Shown here in pieces: positions 41,305 through 50,059 of a stretch of DNA of 64,000 nucleotides. The notes under the pieces were generated by a model. It searched no databases. It was not told the DNA's origin and worked only from the letters and a program-made list of their open reading frames with translations. Position 1 is the first letter of the stretch. Every line of letters begins with the position of its first letter. The stretch covers positions 62,001-126,000 of the forward strand of contig NZ_VUNZ01000005.1 of the NCBI RefSeq assembly GCF_008386505.1, in the 5' to 3' direction. The position numbers and the translations under genes are program-made. The stretch is from Chryseobacterium sediminis (lineage in GTDB: Bacteria > Bacteroidota > Bacteroidia > Flavobacteriales > Weeksellaceae).

Positions 41305-42945
41305 CTATTTGTTTTCCTTATAGTAATTGATCAATCCGTTGGTAGAGCTATCATGAGAGCTTACTGCTTCATTGTTCTCAAGCTCAGGAAGGATTTTATT
41401 GGCTAATACTTTTCCTAATTCCACCCCAAACTGGTCAAAACTGAAAATATTCCAGATTACTCCCTGAACGAAAATTTTATGTTCATACAAAGCGATCAGC
41501 TGACCTAATGCAAAAGGAGTTAATTCTTTGAATAGTATAGAGTTAGTAGGAGTGTTTCCGTGGAAGACTTTGAAATTAATCAGTCTGTCTATTTCTTCAT
41601 CGGATTTACCTGCATTTCTCAATTCTTCTTCAACTTCTTCTTCCAGTTTTCCGAAGGCAAGTGCTTCAGTCTGAGCGAAAAAGTTCGCTAATAATTTATC
41701 CTGATGATCCGAAACTTTGTTTGGGCTTTTTGTATAAGCAATGAAGTCTGCCGGAATCAATTCTGTTCCCTGGTGGATCAGCTGATAGAATGCGTGCTGG
41801 CCGTTTGTTCCTGGTTCTCCCCAGATGATAGGTCCCGTTTCATATTCAACAAATTCTCCGTTTCTGTCAACACATTTTCCGTTACTTTCCATATCTCCCT
41901 GTTGAAGATATGCTGCGAATCTGTCCAGATATTGAGAATAAGGTAAGATTGCATAGGTTGTTGCTGCATAGAAATTACGATACCAGATTCCCAGAAGTCC
42001 CATTAATACGGGAACATTTTCCGAGAAATCGGCAGTCTGGAAGTGCTGGTCTGTATCAAAAGCACCTCTAAGAAGCTGCTCGAAGTTTTCATATCCTACA
42101 GAAAGGACAATGCTTAATCCGATCGCACTCCAAAGAGAATATCTTCCGCCTACCCAATCCCAGAATTCAAAAATATTTTCTTCTGCAATTCCGAACTTCT
42201 TAACTTCTTCAATATTAGTAGATAAAGCAACGAAGTGCTTTGCTACATCTTCCTGCTTTCCTGCTTTCAGGAACCAGTCTTTAGCTGAATTTGCATTGGT
42301 CATTGTTTCCTGAGTCGTAAAGGTCTTGGAAGCAATGATGAATAAAGTGGTTTCAGGATTTAAGTCTTTCACAACTTCTGCAATATGATTTCCGTCCACA
42401 TTGGAAACAAAGTGAACATTTAATCTTGTTTTAAAATGCTTTAAAGCCGAACAAACCATCACAGGACCCAAATCTGATCCTCCAATACCGATGTTTACTA
42501 CATCTGTGATCTCTTTTCCGCTGAAACCTTTATGCGTTCCTGAAATAATTTTCTCAGAAAAAGTTTTCATGTGTTCAAGAACTCTTTTGATCTGTGGTTT
42601 GATATTTTCTCCATCCACAAGAATCTCACGGTCTGAGAAGTCTCTTAACGCAGTATGCAGCACAGCTCTTCCTTCTGTTTCGTTGATTTTATCCCCGGAG
42701 AACATTCTGGAAATGGCATCTTTTAATTGACTTTCTTCAGCCAATTGTAATAAAAGATCCTTTGTTCTTGAATCAATTAAATTTTTAGAATAGTCAAAAA
42801 GATAGTTGTCCTTTTGCAGAGAAAATTCATTAAAACGGTTCGGGTTATATTGGAAAAGAGTTCTAAGATCAAAATCATTTCCACCGAAGTGTTCATCAAG
42901 TGCTTTCCAGCTGTTAGTTTGTGTTGGATTTATTTTTGATAGCAT
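41305..42945 (-). CDS. pgi: Glucose-6-phosphate isomerase
   Basis: Pgi interconverts glucose-6-phosphate and fructose-6-phosphate in glycolysis and gluconeogenesis. The 546 residues contain the family blocks VVNIGIGGSDLGPVM and GGRYSLWSAIGL, and the late stretch EHKIFVQGVIWNIFSFDQFG matches the second signature with its catalytic lysine region. It is the first gene of the pgi-folD-queE run. A minus-strand TAnnTTTG box (TAAATTTG) lies at 43026-43033. Confidence 0.97.
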   Translation of the reverse strand: MLSKINPTQTNSWKALDEHFGGNDFDLRTLFQYNPNRFNEFSLQKDNYLFDYSKNLIDSRTKDLLLQLAEESQLKDAISRMFSGDKINETEGRAVLHTALRDFSDREILVDGENIKPQIKRVLEHMKTFSEKIISGTHKGFSGKEITDVVNIGIGGSDLGPVMVCSALKHFKTRLNVHFVSNVDGNHIAEVVKDLNPETTLFIIASKTFTTQETMTNANSAKDWFLKAGKQEDVAKHFVALSTNIEEVKKFGIAEENIFEFWDWVGGRYSLWSAIGLSIVLSVGYENFEQLLRGAFDTDQHFQTADFSENVPVLMGLLGIWYRNFYAATTYAILPYSQYLDRFAAYLQQGDMESNGKCVDRNGEFVEYETGPIIWGEPGTNGQHAFYQLIHQGTELIPADFIAYTKSPNKVSDHQDKLLANFFAQTEALAFGKLEEEVEEELRNAGKSDEEIDRLINFKVFHGNTPTNSILFKELTPFALGQLIALYEHKIFVQGVIWNIFSFDQFGVELGKVLANKILPELENNEAVSSHDSSTNGLINYYKENK

Positions 42946-43025
42946 ATTACAGAATTTTTATCGTTCAGAAAATCATGTATCGGATGAAAATTGCTCATAA
43001 TCCATAATGATTTATTTCTGATTTG

Positions 43026-43033
43026 CAAATTTA
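43026..43033 (-). promoter_or_regulatory. -7 promoter box of pgi
   Basis: On the minus strand this reads TAAATTTG, an exact TAnnTTTG, about 80 bases upstream of the pgi start. No convincing -33 element is seen. Confidence 0.4.
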
Positions 43034-43091
43034 CGGAAAAATAAAACCTCAGATAAATTTGAAGATGATAAATAACGATTTTTTAAAAAAC

Positions 43092-43118
43092 AAAACCTCA
43101 GAAAAGGTCTGAGGTTTT
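43092..43118 (-). terminator. Terminator of the TraB-sigma-membrane protein operon
   Basis: AAAACCTCAG pairs perfectly with CTGAGGTTTT around a 7-base loop. On the minus strand it is followed by GTTTTTT, which suits the gene ending at 43152. Confidence 0.8.
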
Positions 43119-43151
43119 GGTAAAAGTCTTTTGTAACAGGTTTTTAGAATG

Positions 43152-43757
43152 TTATTCATCCATTTCATTCAGGATGTTTTCCAATTGTTTGGCGCTTCCT
43201 CCATAGATGTATTTTGTCCATAGAACAATGCTGGTTATCACTCCTAAAGTTCCGATCAATACTGCAATGATTAATCCCTGTTGATGAGAAGAGGTGAGTT
43301 CTGTTAACGATTTGCCTTCCTTTTCCATTGTATTATAGATGACCAATCCTATTGTTACCAGAAAATGGGGCAGCAATAAAAACCCGAAAGATTGGTATCG
43401 TTCCATATTCAGACGAAGTTCATGGTATATTTTCCAAAGGCTGTTTTTGGTGTTTCCGGTGTAAAGCTCCGTCTGTTTGTAAAATTTATAAAATCCAAAC
43501 AGATAATATGAAGATATTACGACCATCATTGTATAAGATACATAATAAATAATGTACTGTGAGGAAGGGAATTGAAACTGAAGAGGAAAAAAAGCGATGA
43601 GAATAATGGCAAGAATCTGCATGGGAAATTCTCTTTTCATATTTTTCTGGATCTTTTCTATAGGATGTTTGCTTTCTTTTAACTGTTCTATGGTATCAGG
43701 AATATGGACATCGCTGTCTTCTTTATTCCACTGTTCTTTTAATTGATCAAAATTCAT
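43152..43757 (-). CDS. Four-helix membrane protein, possible anti-sigma partner
   Basis: This 201-residue protein has an N-terminal soluble segment of about 45 residues (DQLKEQWNKEDSDVHIPDTI) and about four membrane segments (near 48-63, 67-87, 121-140, 161-180). The tail is acidic. It starts 11 bases inside the sigma factor gene, so it is translationally coupled. That arrangement is usual for a membrane-bound sigma regulator, though no anti-sigma domain is recognised. Confidence 0.65.
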   Translation of the reverse strand: MNFDQLKEQWNKEDSDVHIPDTIEQLKESKHPIEKIQKNMKREFPMQILAIILIAFFPLQFQFPSSQYIIYYVSYTMMVVISSYYLFGFYKFYKQTELYTGNTKNSLWKIYHELRLNMERYQSFGFLLLPHFLVTIGLVIYNTMEKEGKSLTELTSSHQQGLIIAVLIGTLGVITSIVLWTKYIYGGSAKQLENILNEMDE

Positions 43758-44256
43758 AGCCTGATTTTTTTATGATTTGTTGTATTTTTTCTTTTGTTCT
43801 GTTGAGTTTTACGCGGGCATTGCCTTCACTTAGACCCAGGTTGTTTCCAATTTCTTTGTGTGACATTCCTTCCATGAAATAGAATATGACTGCTTTCTCT
43901 AAGGAATTCAGCTCCTGAACGGCACTGTAGAAAATTTCCAGCTGTCTGTCTTTGGTGGGATTGTAATCTTCCTGTAGTACCTCAAAATGATGAGGAGCAT
44001 CTGTATGATTATTGGATCTCTGTTTTTCCTTTTTTAAATAGGTAATCGCAGTATTGATGGCAACACGATACATCCAGGTTGAGAACTCACTGTTCCCTTT
44101 GAAACTCTGATAGGATTTCCAAAGCTGGATAAGGATTTCCTGCTGAAGATCTTCCCGGTCTTCTACAGAATCTGCATAGATCCGCGAGGCTTTGTATAAA
44201 ATACCTTTGTGCTGGTTGACGAGCTTTAAAAAAGCATTTTCAATTGGATTACTCAC
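43747..44256 (-). CDS. RNA polymerase sigma factor, ECF (second)
   Basis: This 169-residue ECF sigma factor has region 2 at about residues 10-80 (VEDREDLQQEILIQLWKSYQ, FSTWMYRVAINTAI) and region 4 at about 110-165 (HKEIGNNLGLSEGNARVKLN). The start is GTG at 44256; the nearest upstream ATG (44265-44267) is out of frame. It sits 24 bases after the TraB/GumN stop and overlaps the membrane protein gene by 11 bases. It is distinct from the sigma factor at 1702. Confidence 0.9.
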   Translation of the reverse strand: MSNPIENAFLKLVNQHKGILYKASRIYADSVEDREDLQQEILIQLWKSYQSFKGNSEFSTWMYRVAINTAITYLKKEKQRSNNHTDAPHHFEVLQEDYNPTKDRQLEIFYSAVQELNSLEKAVIFYFMEGMSHKEIGNNLGLSEGNARVKLNRTKEKIQQIIKKSGYEF

Positions 44257-44280
44257 AATAATTTCATGGTTAGGTTATCG

Positions 44281-45156
44281 TTATAAACTTGTCACTGGTT
44301 TTACCGTATATCCCTTTGCTTTAAGGAGATTGATCAAGCCGTTTTCTCCCCAAAGGTGGCCGCTTCCTACGGCAAAGAAAGAACTTTGATTTTTCATCAT
44401 TTCCGGCATTTTTTCTACCCATTTTTTATTTCTGTCAGTCAGTACAAGTTTTTCCTGTCTCTTATCCATGAATTTTGGATTTTTGATCAGCAGGTCCAAT
44501 TCTCTTAAGTTTTCATTTTTAAATGCTTCCGTCATCTTTTTTGCAGCGACGGCATATTCATTGCCTAATTTCAACTGAGAGATCGTTTCTTTCAGGTCGT
44601 ATGCCTGACTTATTGCATGAGTCTGATCATCTACTTTTTCCAGCCCGCTTACGCTTTTTTTATTCTTCAAAGCAGTTTTCAATAGTTCTATTTCATACAT
44701 TTTCACTTCATTCTGAGGGCAGGGGATTGCTTTTGTAGCAACAAGAGAATATAAAGCAGTTGAGCTTTGAGAATCAACATTTTTAAGGTTTGTTCCATAA
44801 TCAGTCAATATTTTGTCTAAATTTTTTGCTTCTTCAGGAGTCAGTTGTTCAGAGATCTTTTTATCTGCCGTCATCATTTTTTGGATTGAGGCCATTTCGT
44901 TTTGATCTGTATAATTGATTTCCATAACAAAGCTTTCCGACTTATTTAAAGCGTTCCAGACCTTAGGTTTTATTTCAAAATCTTTACTGCATAAGATATG
45001 AAAAGTCCCGGTAATATAGGAGGGTTTAGAAAGACCGTTTCCTGAAACCTCCCAAAGAAGGCTGTTTTCATTGTTTGTATTTGTATTTTGTGCTTTTGCG
45101 GTTATCGTGCTTATTGATAATAATGCAGCGAAACCAAGTTTTACTAAATTTTTCAT
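44281..45156 (-). CDS. TraB/GumN family protein
   Basis: This 291-residue exported protein has a signal peptide starting at 45156 (MKNLVKLGFAALLSISTITA). The family motif GTFHIL is at about residues 45-50, with the second motif GSGHLWGENG close to the C-terminus. Members of the family are thought to be metal-dependent hydrolases, but their bacterial role is not settled. A longer in-frame opening to 45294 crosses the terminator of the upstream gene and is rejected. It is followed after 24 bases by the ECF sigma gene, and a TGTAACG on the minus strand upstream (about 45215) might mark an ECF-type promoter. Confidence 0.85.
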   Translation of the reverse strand: MKNLVKLGFAALLSISTITAKAQNTNTNNENSLLWEVSGNGLSKPSYITGTFHILCSKDFEIKPKVWNALNKSESFVMEINYTDQNEMASIQKMMTADKKISEQLTPEEAKNLDKILTDYGTNLKNVDSQSSTALYSLVATKAIPCPQNEVKMYEIELLKTALKNKKSVSGLEKVDDQTHAISQAYDLKETISQLKLGNEYAVAAKKMTEAFKNENLRELDLLIKNPKFMDKRQEKLVLTDRNKKWVEKMPEMMKNQSSFFAVGSGHLWGENGLINLLKAKGYTVKPVTSL

Positions 45157-45240
45157 ATTATTAATTTTTTTGATTTTCTGTTCTTTTAAACAGTAGGTAA
45201 AGCAGGCATTACAATCGTTACAGTTTTTTTGAAAAAAAAT

Positions 45241-45265
45241 AAAAACCTCCCGAAAACAGGAGGTT
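45241..45265 (-). terminator. Terminator after the DUF4349 gene
   Basis: On the minus strand AACCTCC pairs with GGAGGTT around an 11-base gap and is followed by TTTTTAT. It separates the DUF4349 gene from the TraB-sigma operon. Confidence 0.75.
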
Positions 45266-45316
45266 GTAAAATCTAAAATTATGATGATAACCAATTGGTT
45301 AGTAGAGTTTTTTTTG

Positions 45317-46222
45317 TTATATTTTCGTTTGTTCAGGTTTTGAAACTTTTCTTTTTCTTAGGAAATAGATCAAAGCCGCTGCAATCAATAGAATAGGCCA
45401 GATATTGATAAGAGCAACTATGATTCTCTGAATCAGATAAAAACCATAGACAAAACCATCTTTTGCATCATAAATGAAATTGTATTTATATTTATTATCA
45501 ATGCTGGTGGTGTTAGTAACAGCAATTTCGGCAATACGTAAGTTAGGTTCCCTGATGTAAATATCAATAGTACTGTATTTCAAATTGTCTGTCATGTTCA
45601 TACTCGCCAGCTTTTGAAGGTTTCCTTCAGACATATTCCCATCATCAAGCGTTACTTTATCTTTATTTGTTTTCAGCTTGCTGATATTCTCAGAAGTCTT
45701 TTGATTTCTTTTCCCTTCCAGTTCAGAATATTTAATGTTGGCCGTCACATCTTCCGCATTGATGGATCTTGAATTAAGAAATAATTTGTTTGTATTGATT
45801 GCTGTTAAAAGTTCACCCAGCTTTTCAGTAGGAATACGTACCTGCATTCTGTTCTCCGACTGATATTTTTTTACCAGCATAGCTTCTTCATTGGAAGTGT
45901 TGTAAGTATCTTCAGAAATTACATTACTCTGGAGATTACTATTGGTAACAAAGCCTCCAAGTTCCTGAACCGATTTTTCAATGGCGATGGTTGCATTATA
46001 AACATCTTTTACTTCCATACTGACATCTGCTGTCTTGATGAACTGTTTGTCTTTTACCTTCATATCAGCAACGGATGAAATACTGTCTGAAACAATAGCA
46101 GAGGCTGAATCTGTTGTAGCGTAGGCCTCAAGATCTGCTGAAGAAACTTCACCTTTTTTACATGAATAAATTCCTAATAAAAGAACGGCAGATAGAGATA
46201 GTTTAATGTAAGTCGTTTTCAT
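45317..46222 (-). CDS. DUF4349 membrane lipoprotein
   Basis: This 301-residue protein starts at 46222 (MKTTYIKLSLSAVLLLGIYSC, lipid Cys at residue 21). It carries a DUF4349 domain: IKTADVSMEVKDVYNATIAI, then the MQVRIPTEKLGELL block, then a coiled segment with SELEGKRNQKTSENISKL. A membrane helix lies near the C-terminus (VALINIWPILLIAAALIYFL), followed by a short basic tail. Both ends are thus membrane-tied. The function is unknown. A minus-strand TAnnTTTG box (TACTTTTG) is at 46290-46297. Confidence 0.85.
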   Translation of the reverse strand: MKTTYIKLSLSAVLLLGIYSCKKGEVSSADLEAYATTDSASAIVSDSISSVADMKVKDKQFIKTADVSMEVKDVYNATIAIEKSVQELGGFVTNSNLQSNVISEDTYNTSNEEAMLVKKYQSENRMQVRIPTEKLGELLTAINTNKLFLNSRSINAEDVTANIKYSELEGKRNQKTSENISKLKTNKDKVTLDDGNMSEGNLQKLASMNMTDNLKYSTIDIYIREPNLRIAEIAVTNTTSIDNKYKYNFIYDAKDGFVYGFYLIQRIIVALINIWPILLIAAALIYFLRKRKVSKPEQTKI

Positions 46223-46289
46223 AGCATTGATTTTTTGTTGTTTTCCTTGAGTCAAAGTTCAGTCAGGATCTTTTGTAATGCTTGAAAAT

Positions 46290-46297
46290 CAAAAGTA
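46290..46297 (-). promoter_or_regulatory. -7 promoter box of the DUF4349 gene
   Basis: On the minus strand this reads TACTTTTG, an exact TAnnTTTG, about 68 bases before the start at 46222. Confidence 0.45.
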
Positions 46298-46431
46298 AAA
46301 AACTTGTAAACGGAATATTCTGTTTTAATTGCTTGAAATATAGTGTTTTGTAAAACAGTGTGGAAGAGTGGTGCTTGCTTTCGGAGCAATTTTTGCTTAT
46401 CTTTTACAAACCAAAACTACAATCTATCACT

Positions 46432-47790
46432 ATGTCAAATACCTTTTCCAAAATCAGAAACGCAATAGGACTATTCACATCCATAGATTTTGAACAGTTG
46501 AGTGCCATTTCTCAAAAAGTGGATCTTCCAAAACTGATGCATAATTTCTCAAAACTGGATGATAAACAGCTTTCCGGGCTCATGAAAATGCTGGATCCGG
46601 AAAAGAAAAAGAAAGAACTTCCACCTATTGATGGTGACTTTTATGATATCTACCATACCCTTACTCCTGAACAACGTGAAATTCAACTTAAAGTAAGAGC
46701 TTTCATGGAAAAAGAAGTAAAACCTCTGGTCAATCATTACTGGCTTAGAGATGAATTCCCGTTTGAATTGATCCCGAAATTCCAAAAGCTTGATATCTGC
46801 GGTGTTACTTATGAAGGATATGGCTGTCCGGGAATGCCTTTCCTGATGGAAGGGGTTATTGCGATGGAGATGGCAAGAGTAGATGCTTCCATAGCTACCT
46901 TTTTTGGAGTGCAATCCGGGCTGGCAATGGGGTCTATTTACATCTGCGGATCTGAAGAACAGAAACAAAAGTGGCTTCCACAGATGCAGAAATTTGAAAA
47001 AATAGGTGCTTTTGGGCTTACAGAACCCGAAGTAGGCTCAGGAGCTGCAGGCGGACTTACCGTAACTTGTAAAAAGACACCGGAAGGGTGGGTACTTAAT
47101 GGTCAGAAAAAATGGATTGGTAACGCAACTTTTGCTGACATAATCATTATCTGGGCAAGAGATCTGGACAGTGGCGAGGTGAAAGGATTTATTGTAGAAA
47201 AAGATAATCCGGGATATTCCGTAGAAAAGATCAAAGGGAAAATGGCTTTAAGAATTGTTCAGAATGGACTGATTACTTTAAAAGACTGCCTTGTAACTGA
47301 AGAAAACCGTTTGCAGAATGCTAACTCCTTTAAAGATACCGGAAAAGTACTGAGAATGACCAGAGCAGGAGTGGCATGGATGGCTACAGGCTGTGCGCGT
47401 GGAGCTTATGAGAGCGCCCTGGATTATACCCGAAAAAGAGAGCAGTTTGGAAGGCCTATTGCTTCGTTCCAGATGATTCAGGGACATTTGGTAGAAATGC
47501 TGTCAAACCTTACTGCTATGCAAACTATGGTGTTCCGATTGTCTGAAATGCAGGATGAAGGAATTTTAAAAGATGAACATGCTTCTCTGGCTAAAGTTTT
47601 CTGTACACTGAGAACAAGAGATATTGTGTCCAGAGCAAGAGAGGTGATGGGTGGAAATGGAATTCTGCTGGAGTACGATGTAGCCAGATTTGTTGCCGAT
47701 GCAGAAGCTATTTACTCTTATGAAGGGACAAAAGAAATCAATTCATTAATCGTAGGGCGCTCCATTACAGGCTTTAGTGCTTTTGTGTAG
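46432..47790 (+). CDS. Acyl-CoA dehydrogenase (glutaryl-CoA dehydrogenase-like)
   Basis: This 452-residue FAD enzyme should oxidise an acyl-CoA. The start at 46432 (MSNTFSKIRN) is chosen over an in-frame opening at 46360 with no family support. An N-terminal extension of about 60 residues precedes the dehydrogenase core. FAD-binding blocks GLTEPEVGSGAAGG and QKKWIGNATFAD, the helix KREQFGRPIASFQ, the MGGNGIL motif and the catalytic glutamate in SYEGTKEIN are present. The YEGT context resembles glutaryl-CoA dehydrogenases, but the substrate is not certain. Confidence 0.9.
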   Translation: MSNTFSKIRNAIGLFTSIDFEQLSAISQKVDLPKLMHNFSKLDDKQLSGLMKMLDPEKKKKELPPIDGDFYDIYHTLTPEQREIQLKVRAFMEKEVKPLVNHYWLRDEFPFELIPKFQKLDICGVTYEGYGCPGMPFLMEGVIAMEMARVDASIATFFGVQSGLAMGSIYICGSEEQKQKWLPQMQKFEKIGAFGLTEPEVGSGAAGGLTVTCKKTPEGWVLNGQKKWIGNATFADIIIIWARDLDSGEVKGFIVEKDNPGYSVEKIKGKMALRIVQNGLITLKDCLVTEENRLQNANSFKDTGKVLRMTRAGVAWMATGCARGAYESALDYTRKREQFGRPIASFQMIQGHLVEMLSNLTAMQTMVFRLSEMQDEGILKDEHASLAKVFCTLRTRDIVSRAREVMGGNGILLEYDVARFVADAEAIYSYEGTKEINSLIVGRSITGFSAFV

Positions 47791-47817
47791 ATAGAGGATA
47801 GGTAGCAGAAAGCAGAT

Positions 47818-47851
47818 AATAGGTTGTAGGCAATGAGACCTGCAACCTATT
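47818..47851. repeat. Intergenic inverted repeat
   Basis: AATAGGTTGTAGG and CCTGCAACCTATT form a 13-bp stem with one mismatched position around an 8-base loop, without a T tract. It lies between the converging acyl-CoA dehydrogenase and DoxX genes and looks like a dispersed intergenic repeat. Confidence 0.6.
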
Positions 47852-47861
47852 ACCTGTAACC

Positions 47862-48239
47862 TTATGAAACTAAGTGTTTATATTTTTCCTTGTTATCAAG
47901 AATCATCCAAAGATTGATCAGGAACATCACTCCTGCAATTCCCATTCCCATTGGAGACTTATCCATCGTGAAAACGTGGGTGACAATTCCTACCATGACA
48001 GGCAAAATAACAATAGCTCCCAGCGCTCTCGTTTTTGGGAAAATAAATAATAGTCCGCCAATGACTTCTACGATACCTACTAATGGCATCAGCCAGCTGA
48101 TTTCTCCAAAAGCGGTGAAAAGTTTCATTTGCTCCGGAGTAGGTTTCTCCATTGGCATATAATTAAAAAACTTGTTTAGTCCAGCATTAATAAACATAAG
48201 CCCAAACAGTAAGCATAAAATGAATTTTACTATTTTCAT
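47862..48239 (-). CDS. DoxX family membrane protein
   Basis: This 125-residue protein has four hydrophobic segments and the DoxX-like opening FGLMFINAGLNKFF and the GGLLFIFPKTRALGA stretch. DoxX proteins are small quinone-related or redox-linked membrane proteins of unclear biochemistry. A minus-strand TAnnTTTG box (TACATTTG) is at 48257-48264. It stands alone. Confidence 0.85.
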   Translation of the reverse strand: MKIVKFILCLLFGLMFINAGLNKFFNYMPMEKPTPEQMKLFTAFGEISWLMPLVGIVEVIGGLLFIFPKTRALGAIVILPVMVGIVTHVFTMDKSPMGMGIAGVMFLINLWMILDNKEKYKHLVS

Positions 48240-48256
48240 GATTGATGATTTTATAT

Positions 48257-48264
48257 CAAATGTA
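48257..48264 (-). promoter_or_regulatory. -7 promoter box of the DoxX gene
   Basis: On the minus strand this reads TACATTTG, an exact TAnnTTTG, 17 bases upstream of the start at 48239. Confidence 0.5.
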
Positions 48265-48318
48265 AAATAAAAATAGGATATTTAGTATTTTTTTTAACAT
48301 AAAATATGAAATCAATTG

Positions 48319-48332
48319 TTAACGTGCGTTAA
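48319..48332. promoter_or_regulatory. Palindrome upstream of the GG-leader peptide gene
   Basis: TTAACG and CGTTAA flank TG. It lies 8 bases before a TTTG at 48341-48344, and a -7-like TATCTTCG follows at 48361-48368 (16-base spacing). It may be an operator for the peptide gene. Confidence 0.4.
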
Positions 48333-48393
48333 TTAATGCTTTTGTGTAATTTTTATTCTATATCTTCGGAAGGCAAATTAAAATTAATAAACC

Positions 48394-48642
48394 ATGCTAA
48401 AAAATCTTAAAAAATTAAACCGTACGGATTTAAGAGAAATCCAAGGTGGTGGAGGTGTTGGAAAATGTGATATTGGACCAATTGGCTGTCCATGTAAAAT
48501 TCCACCTGGAGATCCTTGTTTAGGTGGTCCCGGAGGAAATCCTGAAGGCCCGACTTATGGATATTGTCCAGACAATCCATCTTATATTTTATGTACAGAA
48601 ACTTGTCCAAATGGAACGAGCCCTTTGTGCCCTCTTTCATAA
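48394..48642 (+). CDS. GG-leader cysteine-rich peptide (bacteriocin-like)
   Basis: This 82-residue peptide opens with a double-glycine-type leader (MLKNLKKLNRTDLREIQGG, followed by GG). That is the pattern of peptides cut and exported by C39 peptidase ABC transporters. The mature part after residue 19-21 has eight cysteines (the first at about 24, the last near 79) and many Gly and Pro, with a CPC at about residues 31-33. An even cysteine number suggests disulfides. The same leader style is seen on many Chryseobacterium bacteriocin-like peptides. No immunity, modification or C39 transporter gene lies nearby, so it is an orphan precursor. It has its own promoter region and terminator. Antimicrobial activity is not shown. 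Confidence 0.75.
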   Translation: MLKNLKKLNRTDLREIQGGGGVGKCDIGPIGCPCKIPPGDPCLGGPGGNPEGPTYGYCPDNPSYILCTETCPNGTSPLCPLS

Positions 48643-48647
48643 AAAAT

Positions 48648-48681
48648 AAAAAAGACTGTCTTGAAAAAGGCAGTCTTTTTA
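48648..48681 (+). terminator. Intrinsic terminator after the GG-leader peptide
   Basis: AAAAGACTG pairs with CAGTCTTTT, extended inside by CT/AG, and a T tract follows. Confidence 0.8.
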
Positions 48682-48739
48682 TTTAAGTTCAAAGCTTTAA
48701 AATGATATTATTCATTAGTTATTGCTCATTATTCATGTC

Positions 48740-49852
48740 TTAGTCCATTTCCTTCAGCGTAATATTCTTGGAAATTTTATAACTTTTCTTCTTCTTTTGA
48801 GGTCTCGGTTCTTCCCCAAGCAATCGTCCCCAAGGTTTAAGATCATCCACTCTTTCACAGATAATTTTTATAATCGCAATCGCTGGTATACATAGGAACA
48901 TTCCTGCAATTCCCCAGAGATGTTCTCCTAAAAGAATACCAATAAAGGAAAACAAAGCATTAATTTTTACTTTGGAGCCCACAACAAATGGCAATACAAT
49001 ATTTCCGTCTACGGCATGAATGGCGATATACCCCAAGGCAACATAAATACATGTTGATGGAGTAGAAGTTGCAAAAGCTATAAAACAGGAAATTAACAGT
49101 GAAATAAAGATTCCAAGATATGGAATAACGTTTAATAACCCGGTAAGAACCCCTAAGAGAATGGCATATTTTACTCCCAGAATCGTAAGGAGAACAGATG
49201 TTAAAACTGAAACAATAATTACCTGAAGAAAAAGCCCGAAGATATATTTCTTGGTCATGATACGAATTTCATTTACAGCTTCCTGTACGCTTGCCTTATG
49301 TCTTTCGTTGAAAACGGTAACGATGAAATTATTTAAAAGCCTTCTGTAATTCAAAATAAAGATAAAAAACAGGGTGAAAAAAATAATAAAGCCGAATCCC
49401 GTAGAGAAAATTCCAAAAGTAAATCCTAAAATTGCCCCTGAAGAAGATAAAAGTTTATTCAATCCCTGATTGATATAATCTACCTGTTCATCTACTTTCA
49501 CATTGAATGTTTTGGAAACCCAATGCTGCAGGCCATTGAAAACAGTGGTGAACTGCTCACTGAGATGAGGAAGATCCTTACTGAAGTCCGATAACTGATT
49601 GGTAAAAAAGTAAATGATTCCGCCTAAAATAATCAGCATTATGAACACTGAAGTCATTGTAGACATGGATCTTGGAAATCTTAACTTTCTTTCCATAAAA
49701 GTAGCTGCAGGCAAAAACAACATAGCCATCAGGAAGGCAAGAAAAAACGGAGCTAAAATACTCTGTCCTAATGCCAGAAGATAGCCAAGACCCATGATAG
49801 AAATTACCACAAGTGTAAGCTTGACAAGGAAAGGAAGTCTAAGAAAATTCAT
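48740..49852 (-). CDS. AI-2E family transporter
   Basis: This 370-residue inner-membrane protein is of the AI-2E (DUF20/PerM) family, with about eight hydrophobic segments and a long periplasmic region at about 85-145. The family stretch GVLTGLLNVIPYLGIFISLL is present. Members have been linked to autoinducer-2 export, sodium/proton exchange or simply permease function, so the name does not fix the substrate. The C-terminal tail is basic and lysine-rich. It follows lon on the same strand, with a hairpin between them. Confidence 0.9.
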   Translation of the reverse strand: MNFLRLPFLVKLTLVVISIMGLGYLLALGQSILAPFFLAFLMAMLFLPAATFMERKLRFPRSMSTMTSVFIMLIILGGIIYFFTNQLSDFSKDLPHLSEQFTTVFNGLQHWVSKTFNVKVDEQVDYINQGLNKLLSSSGAILGFTFGIFSTGFGFIIFFTLFFIFILNYRRLLNNFIVTVFNERHKASVQEAVNEIRIMTKKYIFGLFLQVIIVSVLTSVLLTILGVKYAILLGVLTGLLNVIPYLGIFISLLISCFIAFATSTPSTCIYVALGYIAIHAVDGNIVLPFVVGSKVKINALFSFIGILLGEHLWGIAGMFLCIPAIAIIKIICERVDDLKPWGRLLGEEPRPQKKKKSYKISKNITLKEMD

Positions 49853-49996
49853 AATCTAAAAATATGCAGTGTGGAATAAAAATAAGAAAACCCGTTTGAA
49901 TTGAAAAATTTTTTAGTCAATCCTACAGGATTTTCTTCTATTGCATCAAATTTTATTCCATGCAGCCAGGAAAAGGAAGCATTTGTTTATAAAACA

Positions 49997-50027
49997 GAAA
50001 CACGCTCTGATACTTAGAACGTGTTTC
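49997..50027 (-). terminator. Probable terminator after lon
   Basis: GAAACACG pairs with CGTGTTTC, with inner TCT/AGA. On the minus strand TGTTTTAT follows. The T tract is short, so termination may be incomplete. Confidence 0.55.
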
Positions 50028-50059
50028 CTTATTGAGAAGTTAATATGTTATAAATTATT

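Noticed and set aside
48407..48640. Minus-strand open frame opposite the GG-leader peptide
   Set aside because: It is antisense to a gene with a clear leader, a promoter and a terminator.
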